This document shows positions 13,395-25,590 of a stretch of 64,000 nt of DNA, one piece after another; position 1 is the stretch's first letter; each line of letters begins with the position of its first letter. The DNA is from Sialis fuliginosa (taxonomy: Eukaryota > Arthropoda > Insecta > Megaloptera > Sialidae): NCBI GenBank assembly GCA_961205875.1, contig OY540809.1, forward strand, positions 22,332,267 to 22,396,266, in the 5' to 3' direction. The translations under genes were made by a program, and so were the position numbers. The notes below the pieces were generated by a model. It saw nothing but the letters and a program-made list of their open reading frames with translations. It did no database searches and had not been told where the DNA came from.

Positions 13395-14385
13395 ATTATA
13401 GTATACGAAATATACATTCTATTTGGGAAATAAATTATACGGTAAAAAAAATTTGCTGTCATCATTCACCATTGCTATAAAAACAATAATCACACATGAG
13501 TATTTCACAACACAAGAAACAATTTTAAGATTTGGCGTAGTAAACTAGTTTTTGTATTATATCATAAAGGAAATTATATAAAAATGAAACATTTAAGTAA
13601 TTATTATTACATTTAAATTACAAATAAAAGACTTTATAAAATTACTATTATAAATATGTTAATGTACGTTTACAGTTCTTTTAAAAAACAAACATGACCT
13701 TTCTAGGTGCAGTATGTAAATTTTTTTCATGATAGTCACGAAATGATTAGATATAATAACGGATTGTCTTCGTAGATGCAATATTCTCAAGTATATGTAA
13801 ATTTCTTCATAATTAAATGTTTTAAAACATTATTTTCAAATACATACAAAACTATTGTCTTCATTTGATGTTTTATTTACATTTGACGGCCTTTATAGGA
13901 AAGGTTTGGCGTGCAATTATTCAAGGTATTTATTTTTACGTAATCTGGAGTTTTATTAAGGTATAATAAATATTTAGTACTTCACAAAAATTGTATAAAA
14001 TAAAATAAATCGAAAAACTGATTTTTTTCGAAGTTGTTAAAGAAAATGGTGAAAATCTCGAACCCTCCCAAGAGGACTCTTGTCGCCATCGTGAAAAGTG
14101 GCAGATAACAACAGTTTTTTATGAATGTCTTGTTAACAGCTTTCCTGTCAAGAAAAATATGTCAGAGAAAGTGTGTAATAACATATTTCATATAAAATTT
14201 TTTATAAAATTTAAGTTCATTGTATTTTTCTATACAATAAATCGGAAGAGAAATAAATAGGATTAGGATAGTTTTTTAAATATTATTTTGAAAATCTGAC
14301 TAGATTATTTTTTACTTTATCAATTTTTGATGCAACTGAAAGGAAAATAATGAAAACAAATATGTATTTTTAATATTTTTTTAAA

Positions 14386-14391
14386 TTTATT
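14386..14391 (-). terminator. Polyadenylation signal of gene B
   Basis: AATAAA on the minus strand about 46 bases after the TAG stop, at nearly the same spacing as in gene A. Confidence 0.65.
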
Positions 14392-14436
14392 ATTTAACTT
14401 ATGTACATTTTAATAAATACTATTTAATAAGGTTTC

Positions 14437-15100
14437 CTAGTGGTGGTAAGCGTAAGCTGGGGCAGCATAATGGGCTGGGGCAGCATGGGCATAAGCTGGG
14501 GCAGCATAGTGTACTGGGGCGGCTACTTTGGCAACGACTGGAGCGGCAGCGATGGCTTTAACATGGAGGGGTTCACGGTGAACGACGGCATTGAAACCAT
14601 TGTGTGGATCGGCGGTGTATTCAACGGTACGACGGAAACCATCAGCATCGGTCAAACTGTAACTTCCATGGACAACATCTCCATCACGGGATTCGTGTTG
14701 GTTCTTGGAGTCTCCGGTAAGACCGTCTTGGATGTCGTAAGAGAAGCTGTATTGTGGATGTGGGTCGTATTCTTCAGCGACGGCTACTTTAGCTACAGCT
14801 GGGACGGCAACTTTAGCGTAAGCTGGGGCGGCGGCGTAGTGAGCTACAGCTGGGGCAGCATAGGCGGCGTGTCCGTAAGCTGGGGCAGCATAAGCGGCAT
14901 GGCCGTAAGCTGGGACGATACCAGCACGGGCGACGGCTACGAGAGCGAAAAGAGCGACGAGCTAAAGAGAAAATTTATTGTTAGTAACACACTAATACAA
15001 CACACGTATAAGATAATATTAATAAAACACTAAATCAGAAAGAGCACAGTTAACAATCACGATAAATCAATAATACACAATGTAATGGTACCTTGAACAT
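14437..15100 (-). CDS. RR-2 cuticular protein (gene B), two exons
   Basis: Chitin-binding cuticle structural protein. Exon 1 is 15092-15100 (ATG TTC AAG, MFK) with donor GTACCA; exon 2 is 14437-14961 after acceptor CTTTAG, ending AYAYHH and TAG. The intron is 130 bases, phase 0. The product is 177 residues: signal peptide about 1-16 (core [13 protein letters not shown], with an unusual Arg just before the cleavage site), two [10 protein letters not shown] repeats (21-40), RR-2 domain about 68-134, and a short AAPAYAH tail ending in two His. Exon 2 is preceded directly by an in-frame TAG and has no ATG near its start, so a simple ORF search sees only its C-terminal part; translated through the splice it is intact. 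It differs from A, C and D in starting MFK instead of MALK/MAFK and in a Gly in DIQDGLTGD where the others have Ala. It is the shortest of the six. Confidence 0.94.
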
Positions 15101-15120
15101 GTTGATCAAATCGTTGAACA

Positions 15121-15157
15121 CACTGTAACTGCCAATGCAATGGGACCACTTTATATA
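15121..15157 (-). promoter_or_regulatory. Core promoter of gene B
   Basis: TATATAAAG lies at 15149-15157 on the minus strand. An ACAGTG initiator-like site has its A at 15124, 33 bases downstream, leaving a leader of about 24 bases to the ATG at 15100. Confidence 0.7.
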
Positions 15158-15165
15158 GCTGGGAC

Positions 15166-15300
15166 GTGCCCCAGATCTGGGACCCTTTCACACGCCCCAG
15201 GTCTCAGTTATGCAACCCTTCCGCCGGCAGGTGTGGACCTGCGAGACGATATACCAGACCGATCGTAGCCGACCAGATCTTCGATCTTTTGTTATTTGTA
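15166..15300. other. GC-rich segment upstream of gene B
   Basis: GC-rich in strong contrast to its AT-rich surroundings, directly upstream of the gene B TATA box, with a CCCCAGATCTGGG near-palindrome. A short open frame across it has no recognisable similarity. It could be a regulatory region or part of an old repeat. Confidence 0.35.
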
Positions 15301-15654
15301 CGGTACATATGTTGCTATTATCTAACTGTGTCTAAATGTTGTTTATGTTTTATAATTTTGCAGGAGCTAGATGTACATTTTTATTAATGAACGAATCGAC
15401 ATGAAAAAAAACTATTGATAATTTGTTTTATGTTTTATAATCAAGATTTATTTCATAAGTAGTATCTAGAAGTATCTTTGAAATGGTAGCCCCGGGCTAT
15501 CGTTAAACTGCGTAATATTATTCGAAGAAATGTGCACAATAAAAGAATATTTTTTGTTTTTTTGCATTTATGTTAAATGTATTCATTTTTAGATTTAGAT
15601 AAAAAATACTGTTAAATGCAAATAATATTTAATAAAAAAAAACATTTTAAGAAA

Positions 15655-16005
15655 AAATAAAATCGACTTAAAAAAAACTAAAAATACTGAAGTCAGGTTA
15701 ATTTTTTTCTTTCGTAAAATGTTTTTTATTGACTTGGCATTCTTCAAAACAGTTCAATTTAATTATTATATACTTCTCTGTATTTTTAGGGATTTTTTAA
15801 ATCGATTTTATTTTTTTCTTAAAAATATTTTTCCCTTTTGAGTGACATAACTTTGAAGCCCATCGTCAGATTCTGATAAAATTTATATATAACCACCTCA
15901 AAAATATACTCTTTGAAACAAACAAAAATCGTCCAAATCGGTGTAAGTATATTTGTCGAAATTATGCATAAAAAATAAATACAGCCGAATTGAAGAAAAG
16001 GTTAA
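15655..16005 (-). repeat. ACCGACTTC dispersed repeat, diverged minus copy
   Basis: Shares with 1162-1547, on the opposite strand, the ACCACCTC / ATACTC motifs and the poly-A-flanked ATCGACTT end. Confidence 0.55.
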
Positions 16006-16893
16006 ATAAAAAACAGTCAAATATATAATATATTAGTAACCATTATGAAGATAGCATTAAGAGTCGTAATTCCGAAGCGCACGCCGTAATTCGGGGTATG
16101 GTAGCAATTGAAAAATCCTCTTTATTAAGAATTCTTTGAGTCACAAGTCATGGCCATCTACAAGTACACATAAGTATAGAATCACAAATAATAATAAATG
16201 TCGGAAACTCGTTTTAGATTTAAAATAAATTGGTTTTCTTTTGGTAAGACAATACGCCAAATTTACGAGCAGAATATTTAAGTTTGACAAAGTATTTTAA
16301 CTTTTCAATTATCTTTTGAAGGTCAATGATAAAACAGCTGTATGATCGAACACAAACAAAAGTAATTTAAATGTAATTATACAGTATTTGAGATTCAAAT
16401 TCAAATCGGTTTTTTAACAATTCGAATTGTTTTATATTTACTTGCAAATTTAACAAGGCGGATATAAAAAACAATAAAAATTAGTTACATAATAAAATAA
16501 TTACTACCTAAATAAAAATAGCTCAAATCAGAATATTGACTTTCTTTCATATTGCATATTTGTAGGTATATTAAAGTTTTATGAAACTCGCAAACTAAAT
16601 ATAGGTAATAATGATTTAATAGTATCTTTAAGACTGAAGAAAATAAAAATGTAAAACTGTTTATTGGTGTAATATGATTTATACCTGTAATAAATCCAAA
16701 AACACTAACTATTATTTACAATCTATATGTAAAGAGTTGAAAATTAGACATTTAATTACTAGTTGCGAATATATTTGAATTTCATGGAGATAATAAATTA
16801 CATTCTTAAATTCTGTAATACAAAAAATAGTAGTGAAATATTAGTGTATTTCAAATCTTACTTATATATTATTGCTTTGTGTTTTCTGAAATG

Positions 16894-17213
16894 TGATCTG
16901 TCTCTCTGTCTGTCTGTTTGTTACCTTTTCACGAGTAAACCGCTGAACTGATCTTGATGTAATTTGACAGGGAGATAGCTTGTATCCTGAGGAAGGACAT
17001 AGGCTACTTTGTATCTCAAAAATTTATTAGATATAAAAATGGGTGTGTGACATTTGAATGTTATACTTTTTTGGCGTAGACATCTAGCGTGCATACACGA
17101 AACTTAAAACTTGTTTTAATAAATAAATCTGTATTATTTACCTAACCTTACTTTATGGTGTTGTTTTCACTAACCTAAATTCCACGCGAACGAAGTAACG
17201 GGTAACAGCTAGT
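16894..17213 (-). mobile_element. RTE-like short element (head and ACAGACAG tail)
   Basis: On the minus strand it starts ACTAGCTGTTACCCGTTACT...CGCGTGGAATT and ends AAACAGACAGACAGAGAGAC. Inside are TGTCACACACCCATTTTT and the conserved AGATCAGTTCAG stretch. It resembles the 3' portion of RTE-type insect retrotransposons (from general knowledge). Confidence 0.6.
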
Positions 17214-17435
17214 AACAATATATTTATAGAAAAAGGCCAAATTTGTTGAAAATTTATAATTTTCAATACTTTTGGCTCCAAAATGATAAATGACAATTGT
17301 AGTTTACATTAAAAAAGACCCCTTGGAGGTGAATCTTTAGCCTTTAGAAAACCGTCAATATATTTTCTCAATGATTTTTTATTCTTCTTTTAATTCTCAA
17401 AAATTACTTACATGAATCAATATGTAGCACAACTG

Positions 17436-17660
17436 CAGGGCTGTAACTATCACCGGGGCCCTCGAGCATAGGGGGGGGGCTTGCAACAGCGTAAAAATTA
17501 GAGCCGGCAAGATTGAGGAACAAAAAAAAGGTCATTCAAATTAGTAACAAGCGTAAAAGTGTGGATTGAGATAGCAACGAAAAAAAAAGTCTTCAATTTT
17601 AATGAGGGTCCCTCAGTCACTTATTGCTTCGGGGCTCCAAAAGCTCTAGTTACGGTCCTA
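17436..17660. mobile_element. hAT-type MITE, imperfect target duplication
   Basis: Ends CAGGGCTGTAACTA and TAGTTACGGTCCTA. Flanks CACAACTG and CACAATTT agree at 6 of 8 bases. Confidence 0.55.
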
Positions 17661-18229
17661 CACAATTTTTCAGTTTTTAAAACGCTGTTCTATTTTTCTT
17701 GAGCTAGCTAAATTATAAAATCAATGTAGACTCCATCTCTAATAAGAGTTTAATTATGTTGATGCAATCTTACTGATTAGCAAAAAATTGGTTTCAGAAT
17801 TTACTTTTTATCACAAATAAAATAAAATAAATAACATAACTTTTAGATAAACAAAGAGTTTAGTAAAAGTTCTCATAATATTTCGAATAAATTGTTTGCA
17901 TATAGAATACAAAATGACCCATTATTAAATATAATTTCCTGTATTTAAGAAATACTCATTCAATTTTCTTATTTAACAAGTATAAATTACATAATGCAGT
18001 AAATGCATTAAAAGACATAAGTATAATGTCTGGAAAAAATGTAACAAAAAACCATTCTTCATGGACCTGTTCTTTCTCACATCATATATAAAAATATAAT
18101 TTATAAGTACAACATATATTGTGTATAATTAATTATAAAATTCTTTTATCTGCAACATATATTTGAAAGTGTTTAAATTTCTTTTTTGATGTTACTTTTT
18201 TATAATAGGTACAGAGCTGTTTGTTTTTA

Positions 18230-18600
18230 CAAATAGATTCAGACCAATTTCTATTGAAATTCGCTTATAACAAACTTAGTAGGCTCCTCTCATTTGATTA
18301 TTATAACATTTTGAAACTCATTTGCTAGATAAAGAAGTACTCTTCGTTTATGGTACTCATATATGTATATTTGTGCGATTAAATTATTATGTAATCTATT
18401 GAAAATTGTATAAGTAAATTTTGTGGCAATAAATATTTGATATCCCGTATTTCAGTATTTAATATGTTAATAAAATGGACGTATATTTGTGTGTTTATTT
18501 AAAATGATGTAACTATATAAGCTAGTCCCTAGAATAAGATCACCGATGATGTTTGTCTTAATATTTTGGATTCCGTTGTAAGTGATTCTGACCTTTATTT
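18230..18600 (+). repeat. Dispersed repeat with copies at 28805 and 37120
   Basis: Contains AACTTAGTAGGCTCCTCTCA, AGAAGTACTCTTCGTTTAT and CCGATGATGTTTGTC. The 37120-37570 copy is inverted, and 28805-28920 holds only the first part. Confidence 0.6.
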
Positions 18601-18604
18601 TTTT

Positions 18605-18751
18605 ATCTAATCAATTTTCGGGATATAAAATAGCATATATCCTTCCTCACGATGCAAGCTATCTCTCTACCGAATTTTATCAAGATCGGTTCAGCCGTGA
18701 AAAGGTAACAAACAGACAGACAGGGTTAATTTCGCATTTATAATTTTAGTA
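18605..18751 (+). mobile_element. RTE-like 3' tail fragment
   Basis: Contains CTTCCTCACGATGCAAGCTA, GATCGGTTCAGCCGTGAAAA, AACAGACAGACAGG and TTTATAATTTTAGTA. A foldback element is inserted at its TA end. Confidence 0.6.
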
Positions 18752-19445
18752 TACAGGATGATTTACAACTAGTGTAAACAATTCAACAGTAGAGGATGTC
18801 ATTTTAACAAAAAAAATTTATGTGAACATGTATCTGGAAATTATTCGTGAAGGAGCTACAGTCTTCCAAATATTTCAGTCAAAATTAATATTTATTTAAT
18901 AACTAGAGAACCCATTATGGTACAGTTATAAATTTAATACCTGGTTTAATGTAACTTTTGAACGTATTTTTAATCATAGAACAAGAATATAAGCTTATTT
19001 TGTCTAATTTGAAGCATCCTTATTTTGTAAAATTCTGCAGTACTTTCTTTTTACCAATATTTCTCGAAAATAGTTGATCGTATGAACAAAGTATATTTTT
19101 GTGTCATATAATCTTCTACAAGAACCCAACTCGGGAAAAATTAAAGAACAAAAAAATACTTGATAAAAATCGGCGGGCCCTTTGACCCCATACACCCCTG
19201 GTCTAAATTATCATTGTGTGATACTGGAAATCGATAACACTTTTTAATACTAAACCGGTTATCAATTTTTTTTTGCTGCACCACAATGAGTTCTCTGGTT
19301 ATTAAATAAACACTAATTTTGAGTAAAATTTTTAGAAGGTTGTACGTAGTTCCCACACGAATAATTTCTAGACACATATTCACATAAAGTTTTTTGCTTA
19401 AAAGAACATCCTCATTTTTTTACACTAGTTGTAAATCAGCCTGTA
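18752..19445. mobile_element. Foldback element with TA ends
   Basis: TACAGGATGATTTACAACTA at the left, and its near complement TAGTTGTAAATCAGCCTGTA at the right. Inverted arms run about 180 bases, with an unrelated centre. TA flanks fit mariner-type insertion. Confidence 0.7.
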
Positions 19446-19984
19446 GATTAAATTGACAATTATGAAAAATAAACATTAAAAACAAATAATACTGGGCATT
19501 AACCTTTTCGAAAACTGACTTCTTCTCTTGACGCTATTTCTAAAGAAAGCCAATTATTATTTTATCTTTTACTTAAAACAATAAAACTTTTCTAAATATG
19601 GACAAAACAACTCAATTAAAATTAACATGTTCCCATTCTCCAGTTAGCTATTAAAATATAGAACACACAGCTATTTTTAACCTATTGCAGTTCATAATTA
19701 ATTTAAATAAAAGAAACTGTTTTTCTCGAGTACAATGACATAACATTGTGACTCATAAGAAAGTTGTGCTATTGTTTTCTAAATACGAATAGATTTCAAT
19801 GAATTCAATATATCATTTTGTAAAAAACGGTACAGCACAGACTTGCATATATCATTATTATTAATAACTTGATTATATGTGTATAAGAGATACAACTTAT
19901 ACAAATGTTGTTTTGACACTAATATAACATCTATTGTTTGTTACAAGAGATGAGATATGGCGTTTGAACTAACAAGATGTGTGT

Positions 19985-20297
19985 AATTAATTTAAACGAA
20001 TGGTAAGTTTATCATAAATTATTTACTGGAAGAAAATTGAAATTTTTTTTGAGTTTCGTTATTTTTTTAATACTCATATCTGAGTCGTATAGAAGCCAAA
20101 TTGAATAACAATAAGCTCTCTTATGAATTAATTTTTTAGATGTAATTTGAACGAATGATAGATTTATCATTATTATTTACTGGGAGAAAATTGGTATTTT
20201 TGTTTTAGTTTCGTTATATTTTAATATTCATATCTGAGGAGTCATACAGAAGCCGAAATGATTAACAATAAGCTCTCTTGTGGCTTATTTTTTTAGA
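19985..20297. repeat. Tandem duplication, two units of ~155 bases
   Basis: Both units hold AACGAATG.TA..TTTATCAT, ATTTACTGG.AGAAAATTG, CATATCTGAG and AACAATAAGCTCTCTT. Confidence 0.7.
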
Positions 20298-21132
20298 TAC
20301 AGTATAAAAATGTTTTTCAATTTATTGACAAACATAAAATTTTGAATGATTTCCTTTGGTTTTCTAAAAAGTATTAAACTAATAATGTTTTTTTGGTAAC
20401 ATTTGGTACCAAAATATGCAAATTTCGATTTGTATTTAACAAAAAGAAAAGGTATGAACCAAAAATCTTCAAAAAAAAACATTTTAATAAATATTTTTAC
20501 ATTTATGTCCGAAATGTATGACAAACTTTCAAACTTCTTTGATTTAAAGTTACACGAGTTATACGGTTTTTGACCTTTTACACTTATCGTAGAATCTTAA
20601 AACTTGAAGTATATATTCTCTGGTTGACAAAAGCAAAAGTTACATCGCCGTTTTTGGAATAAGTTCATTGAATTTATTACGTACTTAAGTAGTTTTTTTC
20701 TAAAATAATTTTTTTTGAGAAACTACTCTAAAAAAGATTATGAAAATTGCTATACTTTATTTGGAATATTTCACGCTTTAAATTGTACATTTTAATAGTC
20801 ACATAGTCATATTATCAAGAAAATATATTAATTGAATGGTTGAGTAATCAATGTTGGTTCATTACACATTTATTAATAATTTATTATGTTTTAATTAATG
20901 AAGTGTGTTTTTTACACTTCAGTTCATTACAAAACAAATTGTTGAGAACTTATTTCGTTATATAAAAAGAACAATATGATGTATTTTGTTGCATGGAAGT
21001 TTAAGTGACTTATTTATTTAATTATGTTATTATAAATCGATTTTCTCAAATCCTTTTTAATGTAATATTTGTATACCTAAAGGAAATGAAGGGAGTATGA
21101 AAATAGAAACGACATTTTATAATTTAACAATA

Positions 21133-21138
21133 TTTATT
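21133..21138 (-). terminator. Polyadenylation signal of gene C
   Basis: AATAAA on the minus strand about 33 bases after the stop, inside a 3' region identical to that of gene D. Confidence 0.7.
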
Positions 21139-21170
21139 GTATCCTAGAATAATTTAAATAACATAATAAC

Positions 21171-21924
21171 TTAGTGGTGGTATCCATAAGCTGGGGCAGC
21201 ATAAGCGACCTTAGCGATGGCTGGGGCGGCATAACCGTGAGCGTAAGCTGGGGCGGCATATCCGTGAGAGTAAGCTGGGGCAGCAGCATAGTGTACTGGA
21301 GCGGCTACTTTGGCAATGACTGGAGCGGCAGCGATAGCTTTGACATGGAGGGGTTCACGGTGGACGACGGCATTGAAACCATTGTGTGGATCAGCGGTGT
21401 ATTCAACGGTACGACGGAGACCATCAGCATCGGTCAAGCTGTAGCTTCCATGGACAACATCTCCATCACGGGATTCGTGTTGGTTCTTGGAGTCTCCGGT
21501 AAGAGCGTCTTGGACATCGTATGAGAAGCTGTATTGTGGATGTGGGTCGTATTCTTCAGCGACGGCTACTTTAGCTACAGCTGGGACGGCAACTTTAGCG
21601 TAAGCTGGGGCGGCGGCGTAGTGAGCTACAGCTGGGGCAGCATAGGCGGCGTGTCCGTAAGCTGGGGCAGCATAGGCGGCGTGTCCGTAAGCTGGGGCAG
21701 CATAAGCGGCATGTCCGTAAGCTGGGGCAGAGTATGCGGCGTAACCGGGTTGGGCGATGATGCCGGCTTGGGCTACCGCGACGAAAGCGGCGAAGATCAC
21801 AAACTGTAAAATATAAATATATTAATTTTTTCACACAAAAAACTCCACTTTTAAACACTTTTTAATTATCCACAATTTTCAGCACAAAACTGTATTGTTA
21901 ATTAATACATACCTTGAATGCCAT
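21171..21924 (-). CDS. RR-2 cuticular protein (gene C), two exons
   Basis: Chitin-binding cuticle structural protein. Exon 1 is 21913-21924 (MAFK) with a consensus donor GTATGT; exon 2 is 21171-21803 after TTTACAG. The intron is 109 bases, phase 0, the shortest of the set. The product is 214 residues: signal peptide about 1-17 (AQA before the cut), three copies of the ten-residue unit [10 protein letters not shown] at 32-61, a [13 protein letters not shown] linker, RR-2 domain about 89-155, and a tail with APAYSHGY and APAYAHGY units ending YGYHH. It is nearly identical to gene D, which lies inverted about 17 kb away. The two differ at residues 8, 12, 19, 101 and 156, all conservative changes. 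C and D face away from each other. Confidence 0.95.
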
Positions 21925-21949
21925 GGTAGTGCTGTTATGTTTTCTGATC

Positions 21950-21986
21950 GAATGATGTTGGGGTAAGAAATCCGGACACTTTTATA
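21950..21986 (-). promoter_or_regulatory. Core promoter of gene C
   Basis: TATAAAAG is at 21979-21986 (minus) and a perfect TCATTC initiator at 21950-21955, with its A at 21953, 33 bases from the TATA start. The same elements and the bases between them are conserved in gene D. Confidence 0.8.
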
Positions 21987-22708
21987 GTAAACCACATCGC
22001 AAAAGAAAGGTTGCAGTGCGTATACCCCGCGGGGGAAACGCCTGTAAAACAGTTCCATTGCGTTCTTGTCACACTAACTGGAACACGCTATACCACTCAA
22101 AATGCACAAACGTTTTTATACACATACATATTCAGTCGGCAAATCTAATGTTTCAAGTTCTCTGTCAACTGTCGTGTTACGCTTGTTTCGATCACTGTTA
22201 ATTAAATCTTTTAATTTTGTCTAGACCTTAACCCAGTTTTAACTGTATTATATTTTTGCAACTGTAAATTAAATTGGTACTTGAGACCAGATATTGCACA
22301 TTTTGTTAAAATATTGTGAATAACAGTTAAAAATGTTAAAAGTTACTTACGAAGTAATCGGTATTTCATTTTTAACGTAAATTTTTAAATTTGGCTGCCA
22401 TTTAAAAGGTATACAATTATATTTGGTTAAAATATTGCAGAAAATTTAATTATCTGCATAAAATGTGAAAACCCAGGTTGATCGATCATTCCGTTAATTA
22501 AATACAATGTGTTTACAAAATCCTTATACAAAAAAACTTTGGGCCTTTGCTAGAGAGTTTTCAGGAAATACCTATACATCTCGGCATATTTTAACCACTA
22601 TCTAAATTTGGCGCCTCATATATTTTTCCTAATTTTACTGCAGTTAAAAAATCTACGTTGCCTGCAATAATATAAATCTAAAATGATTTATCTGTAACTA
22701 AACTTTTA

Positions 22709-22758
22709 GGCTTCTGGGCATAAGTTTCTTTGATTTGGTCAGCTTATACCCAGAAGCC
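22709..22758. repeat. Short hairpin
   Basis: GGCTTCTGGGCATAAG and CTTATACCCAGAAGCC are complementary over 16 bases with one mismatch, around an 18-base loop. No poly-T or other RNA-gene signal. Confidence 0.6.
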
Positions 22759-23213
22759 AAGATCCATAATTTTATACAAATTTAAAATGCAAAAATTATC
22801 TCTCTATATATTTAAACAAATAATATACATTTACATATGTATATGAGAGATTTAAATGAATGTTGAAGATACAAACCTGAATAGAGATAAAAAAAATCAA
22901 TACTAATATAATATGTATGTGGTGTATTTATTAACATACACATTTACAACTAAATTGAAGTTAATATGTACTCGATGTAATAATTAATTTTTGTTGTATT
23001 TTATGACTGCATATATGTATAATATATATGTATTTATAGCAACCAGTTATGAATCGTTTCAGATCAAAATTCATAAAGCGTAACATATCAACACTCTTAT
23101 CTGTGTTTTAATAATTTATTTTATTAAAATGAGTCATAGGTCACAGCAAAATGTAATACTTACTTCCGTAACAGTTTCCTGGCATTTGAGTATAATCTTT
23201 TAGTATATTTCTT

Positions 23214-23682
23214 ATTGATCATTGATGTTTGAAAAACAATTTATAAAATATAATTTTTATAAAAAAATAGAAAATATTCACTGAGATTTTGGAAGGTCCT
23301 ATTAAAAGAATGGCGCTTTACTGTCGGCATGATAACTGCTCGAGATATTCATGGATCTGAAAAATTCAAAAAGATCATTGTAAAGTAATCGTGCATGGAA
23401 CCATTTTTTACAAAAAAAATATTAACAATTAAAACCCAAAATTTTGTATGAAAAAAAATTGTCATAAAAATAAAAATAAACAAGTGGCTACATGCAAGAT
23501 TAAGGTAACCTTACTTTACAATAATCTCTTTGAAATTTTTTAGATCCATAAATATTTCGAACAATTATAATACCGACAGTGATGCGCCATTTTTTCAACC
23601 AAAATCCATTATACCTTATATTTTCTATTTTTTATAAAAATTATATTTTTTAAATTGTTTTTCAAACATCAATGATCAATAA
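23214..23682. mobile_element. Foldback MITE
   Basis: Long inverted arms: TTGATCATTGATGTTTGAAA at the left and TTTCAAACATCAATGATCAA at the right; the arms also pair through GATCATTGTAAAGTAA / TTACTTTACAATAATCTC. Confidence 0.65.
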
Positions 23683-23850
23683 ATAAAATACCATTTTTAT
23701 TTTATTTAATTTTTAACTTTGTACACCCTAACAAAAACGTAAATTTTCGATGCGTTCAATTAGATGGAATCCTTTAATATGAAATTACACTTTTTTAGCC
23801 TCATTGTCAGCTGAAATTTATTATAGGTACTCCATCAAAATTCAACTAAT

Positions 23851-23902
23851 ACATAATATCATATATTAATCTACCATAGTAGATTAATATATGATAATAT
23901 GT
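23851..23902. repeat. AT-rich hairpin
   Basis: 23-base arms (left ending TATTAATCTA, right starting TAGATTAATA) with one mismatch and a 6-base loop. Confidence 0.6.
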
Positions 23903-24818
23903 ATATTATGTCTGTCTCTATTGCAAATTTACATTTAGCGATCTTTACTTGAATGTAGGCAGTAATGTTTATTATTGTACCTCATTTATATTTACTGTCT
24001 AGTGTAATTTATATAACTTGTTCCCACGAATTTATATCTATCTCTGTTGTTGTTTTTAAATAGAAACCTATAATTACGTGTATAAAATACATAATGTAAC
24101 ATTAGATTTGATTTCCTTAAATGCATTTATAGTTTGATCCATAACTGTACGAATAAAGTTACTTCATTTTTACTTTTTATACATCTGTACCAATAGTACT
24201 AATTACAAAAAAAATTATATTCAAGATTTCACTGGAATTACCCGTTTTGAGGGTCTCTGTATCGAGTACGACTATTTTCTCGATGGCACCTATATGTCTG
24301 TCGACCTATGAACATTCTACAGTCAAATCGCCAGAATTTTATTTAAGTCGTACCTCCTTTTTTTGAAGGGTATAGATAAAATAGAAGTGGTAGATAATTT
24401 TATTGCCATACTCTATCTATTTTTCTAGTATAACAAACCATTTACAAGGTATTAGGTTCTGCATTTAAAGAAGTAATGTGGTGGCCATAGAAATTTATTT
24501 TATATTATTTATTTATTTTAAAGCAAACATGTAGTTGTATGTTTTTTATTAAAAAATAGAGTAGGTACATGTATATTACAACAGTCGGTTTTTTAAACGA
24601 CATATAAATCTTTAAATAACTGCATGGCTTATTTAGTTCCTAAGATATCTATGTATATATCATTCCGGATATTATAAAAAATCATATTAATCAATAACTA
24701 AAAACAATTTTGCTTTAGTTCAGTTTAGTTTCAATAATATCGACTTTCTGAATAAAATTCACTGGGTAAGTTTCGTCTCCAGTTAACTTATCTGTAATAG
24801 TTTTATATTTGTTTTATT

Positions 24819-25157
24819 ACCCATATAGCAAATTACAAAGGCACCAACGTTGGCCCAGGTTTGCGCCAATGCTAGCCAGCACTGGGCCAAGATACAAATG
24901 ATAATTTCGTTCAAGACTCAGCCAAGGTTTGTCGATCAAGGCTGGCCCAGAGTTGACCCAGTCTTGGGTAAAGAATTGTTGACTCGAAGCTAGGTATCTA
25001 AAGGTTGGCCCAATCTTGAGTAAAGAATATATGACCGAAGTTCGGTTTCTAAAGGTTCATCTAGATTGGAACCAATATCGATAAACCAACACTGGCAATC
25101 CAATATTGGGCCAAACTTGCGCCCATCGTCAAGGCTGGCATTTCCTACATGGGTATA
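24819..25157 (+). mobile_element. CCCATRTAG-ended MITE
   Basis: Ends ACCCATATAGCAAAT and ATTTCCTACATGGGT are inverted repeats. Interior is rich in TTGGCCCA/TGGGCCAA motifs (with several differences). Second copy at 29096-29278 on the other strand. Confidence 0.65.
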
Positions 25158-25375
25158 AATACCATAAACTTGTAGAGTACCTACCTCTCTAAATGATTTT
25201 GCTTCAGGCATTATTTTTTAATAATGAAACTAATAATTTTATCATTGATTCAATTATGACTGATGTGTAAATAGTTTCATAATTGATATTTCTTTAAAAC
25301 AAGTTGATATTATCGATTTCAAATCGTTATTTGGAAATAATGTTAAATAAAAATTGTAGATTTTTTTTATTATTT

Positions 25376-25590
25376 ACTAGTTGTTACCCGCGTACAAATG
25401 TCACACACCCATTTTTTTATCTAAAGTAATTGTATAATTTCGTGATACAAACTAGCCAATGTCCTTCCTCAGGGTGCAAGCTATCTCCCTACCAAATTTC
25501 ATGAAGATCGGTTAAGCGGTTCAGCCGTGAAAAGGTAACAAACAGTCAGACAGACAGACACACTTTCGCATTTATAATATTAGTATAGAT
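25376..25590 (+). mobile_element. RTE-like short element
   Basis: ACTAGTTGTTACCCGCG head, CACACACCCATTTTT, AGATCGG...CGGTTCAGCCG, GTCAGACAGACAGACAC and the tail TTTCGCATTTATAATATTAG. Confidence 0.65.

Larger units (their letters stand above)
9592..14385. other. Intergenic DNA between genes A and B
   Basis: AT-rich, with repeats at 10165, 10527, 11447, 11928 and 13119. A CAGTAGGGTCTCGTTTTACG stretch at 12592 resembles one at 7773 and may be another repeat end. No gene seen. Confidence 0.6.
15301..21132. other. Intergenic DNA between genes B and C
   Basis: Repeat-rich (15655, 16894, 17436, 18230, 18605, 18752, 19985). Between 17661 and 18229 and between 20298 and 21132 I see only AT-rich sequence. 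Confidence 0.6.

Noticed and set aside
14440-15033. Long open frame (197 codons) on the plus strand opposite gene B, with similar ones opposite A, C, D, E and F
   Set aside because: These are mirror frames of the Ala-rich GCC/GCT coding sequence. They give low-complexity WGS/SWG repeats without start context or splice signals.
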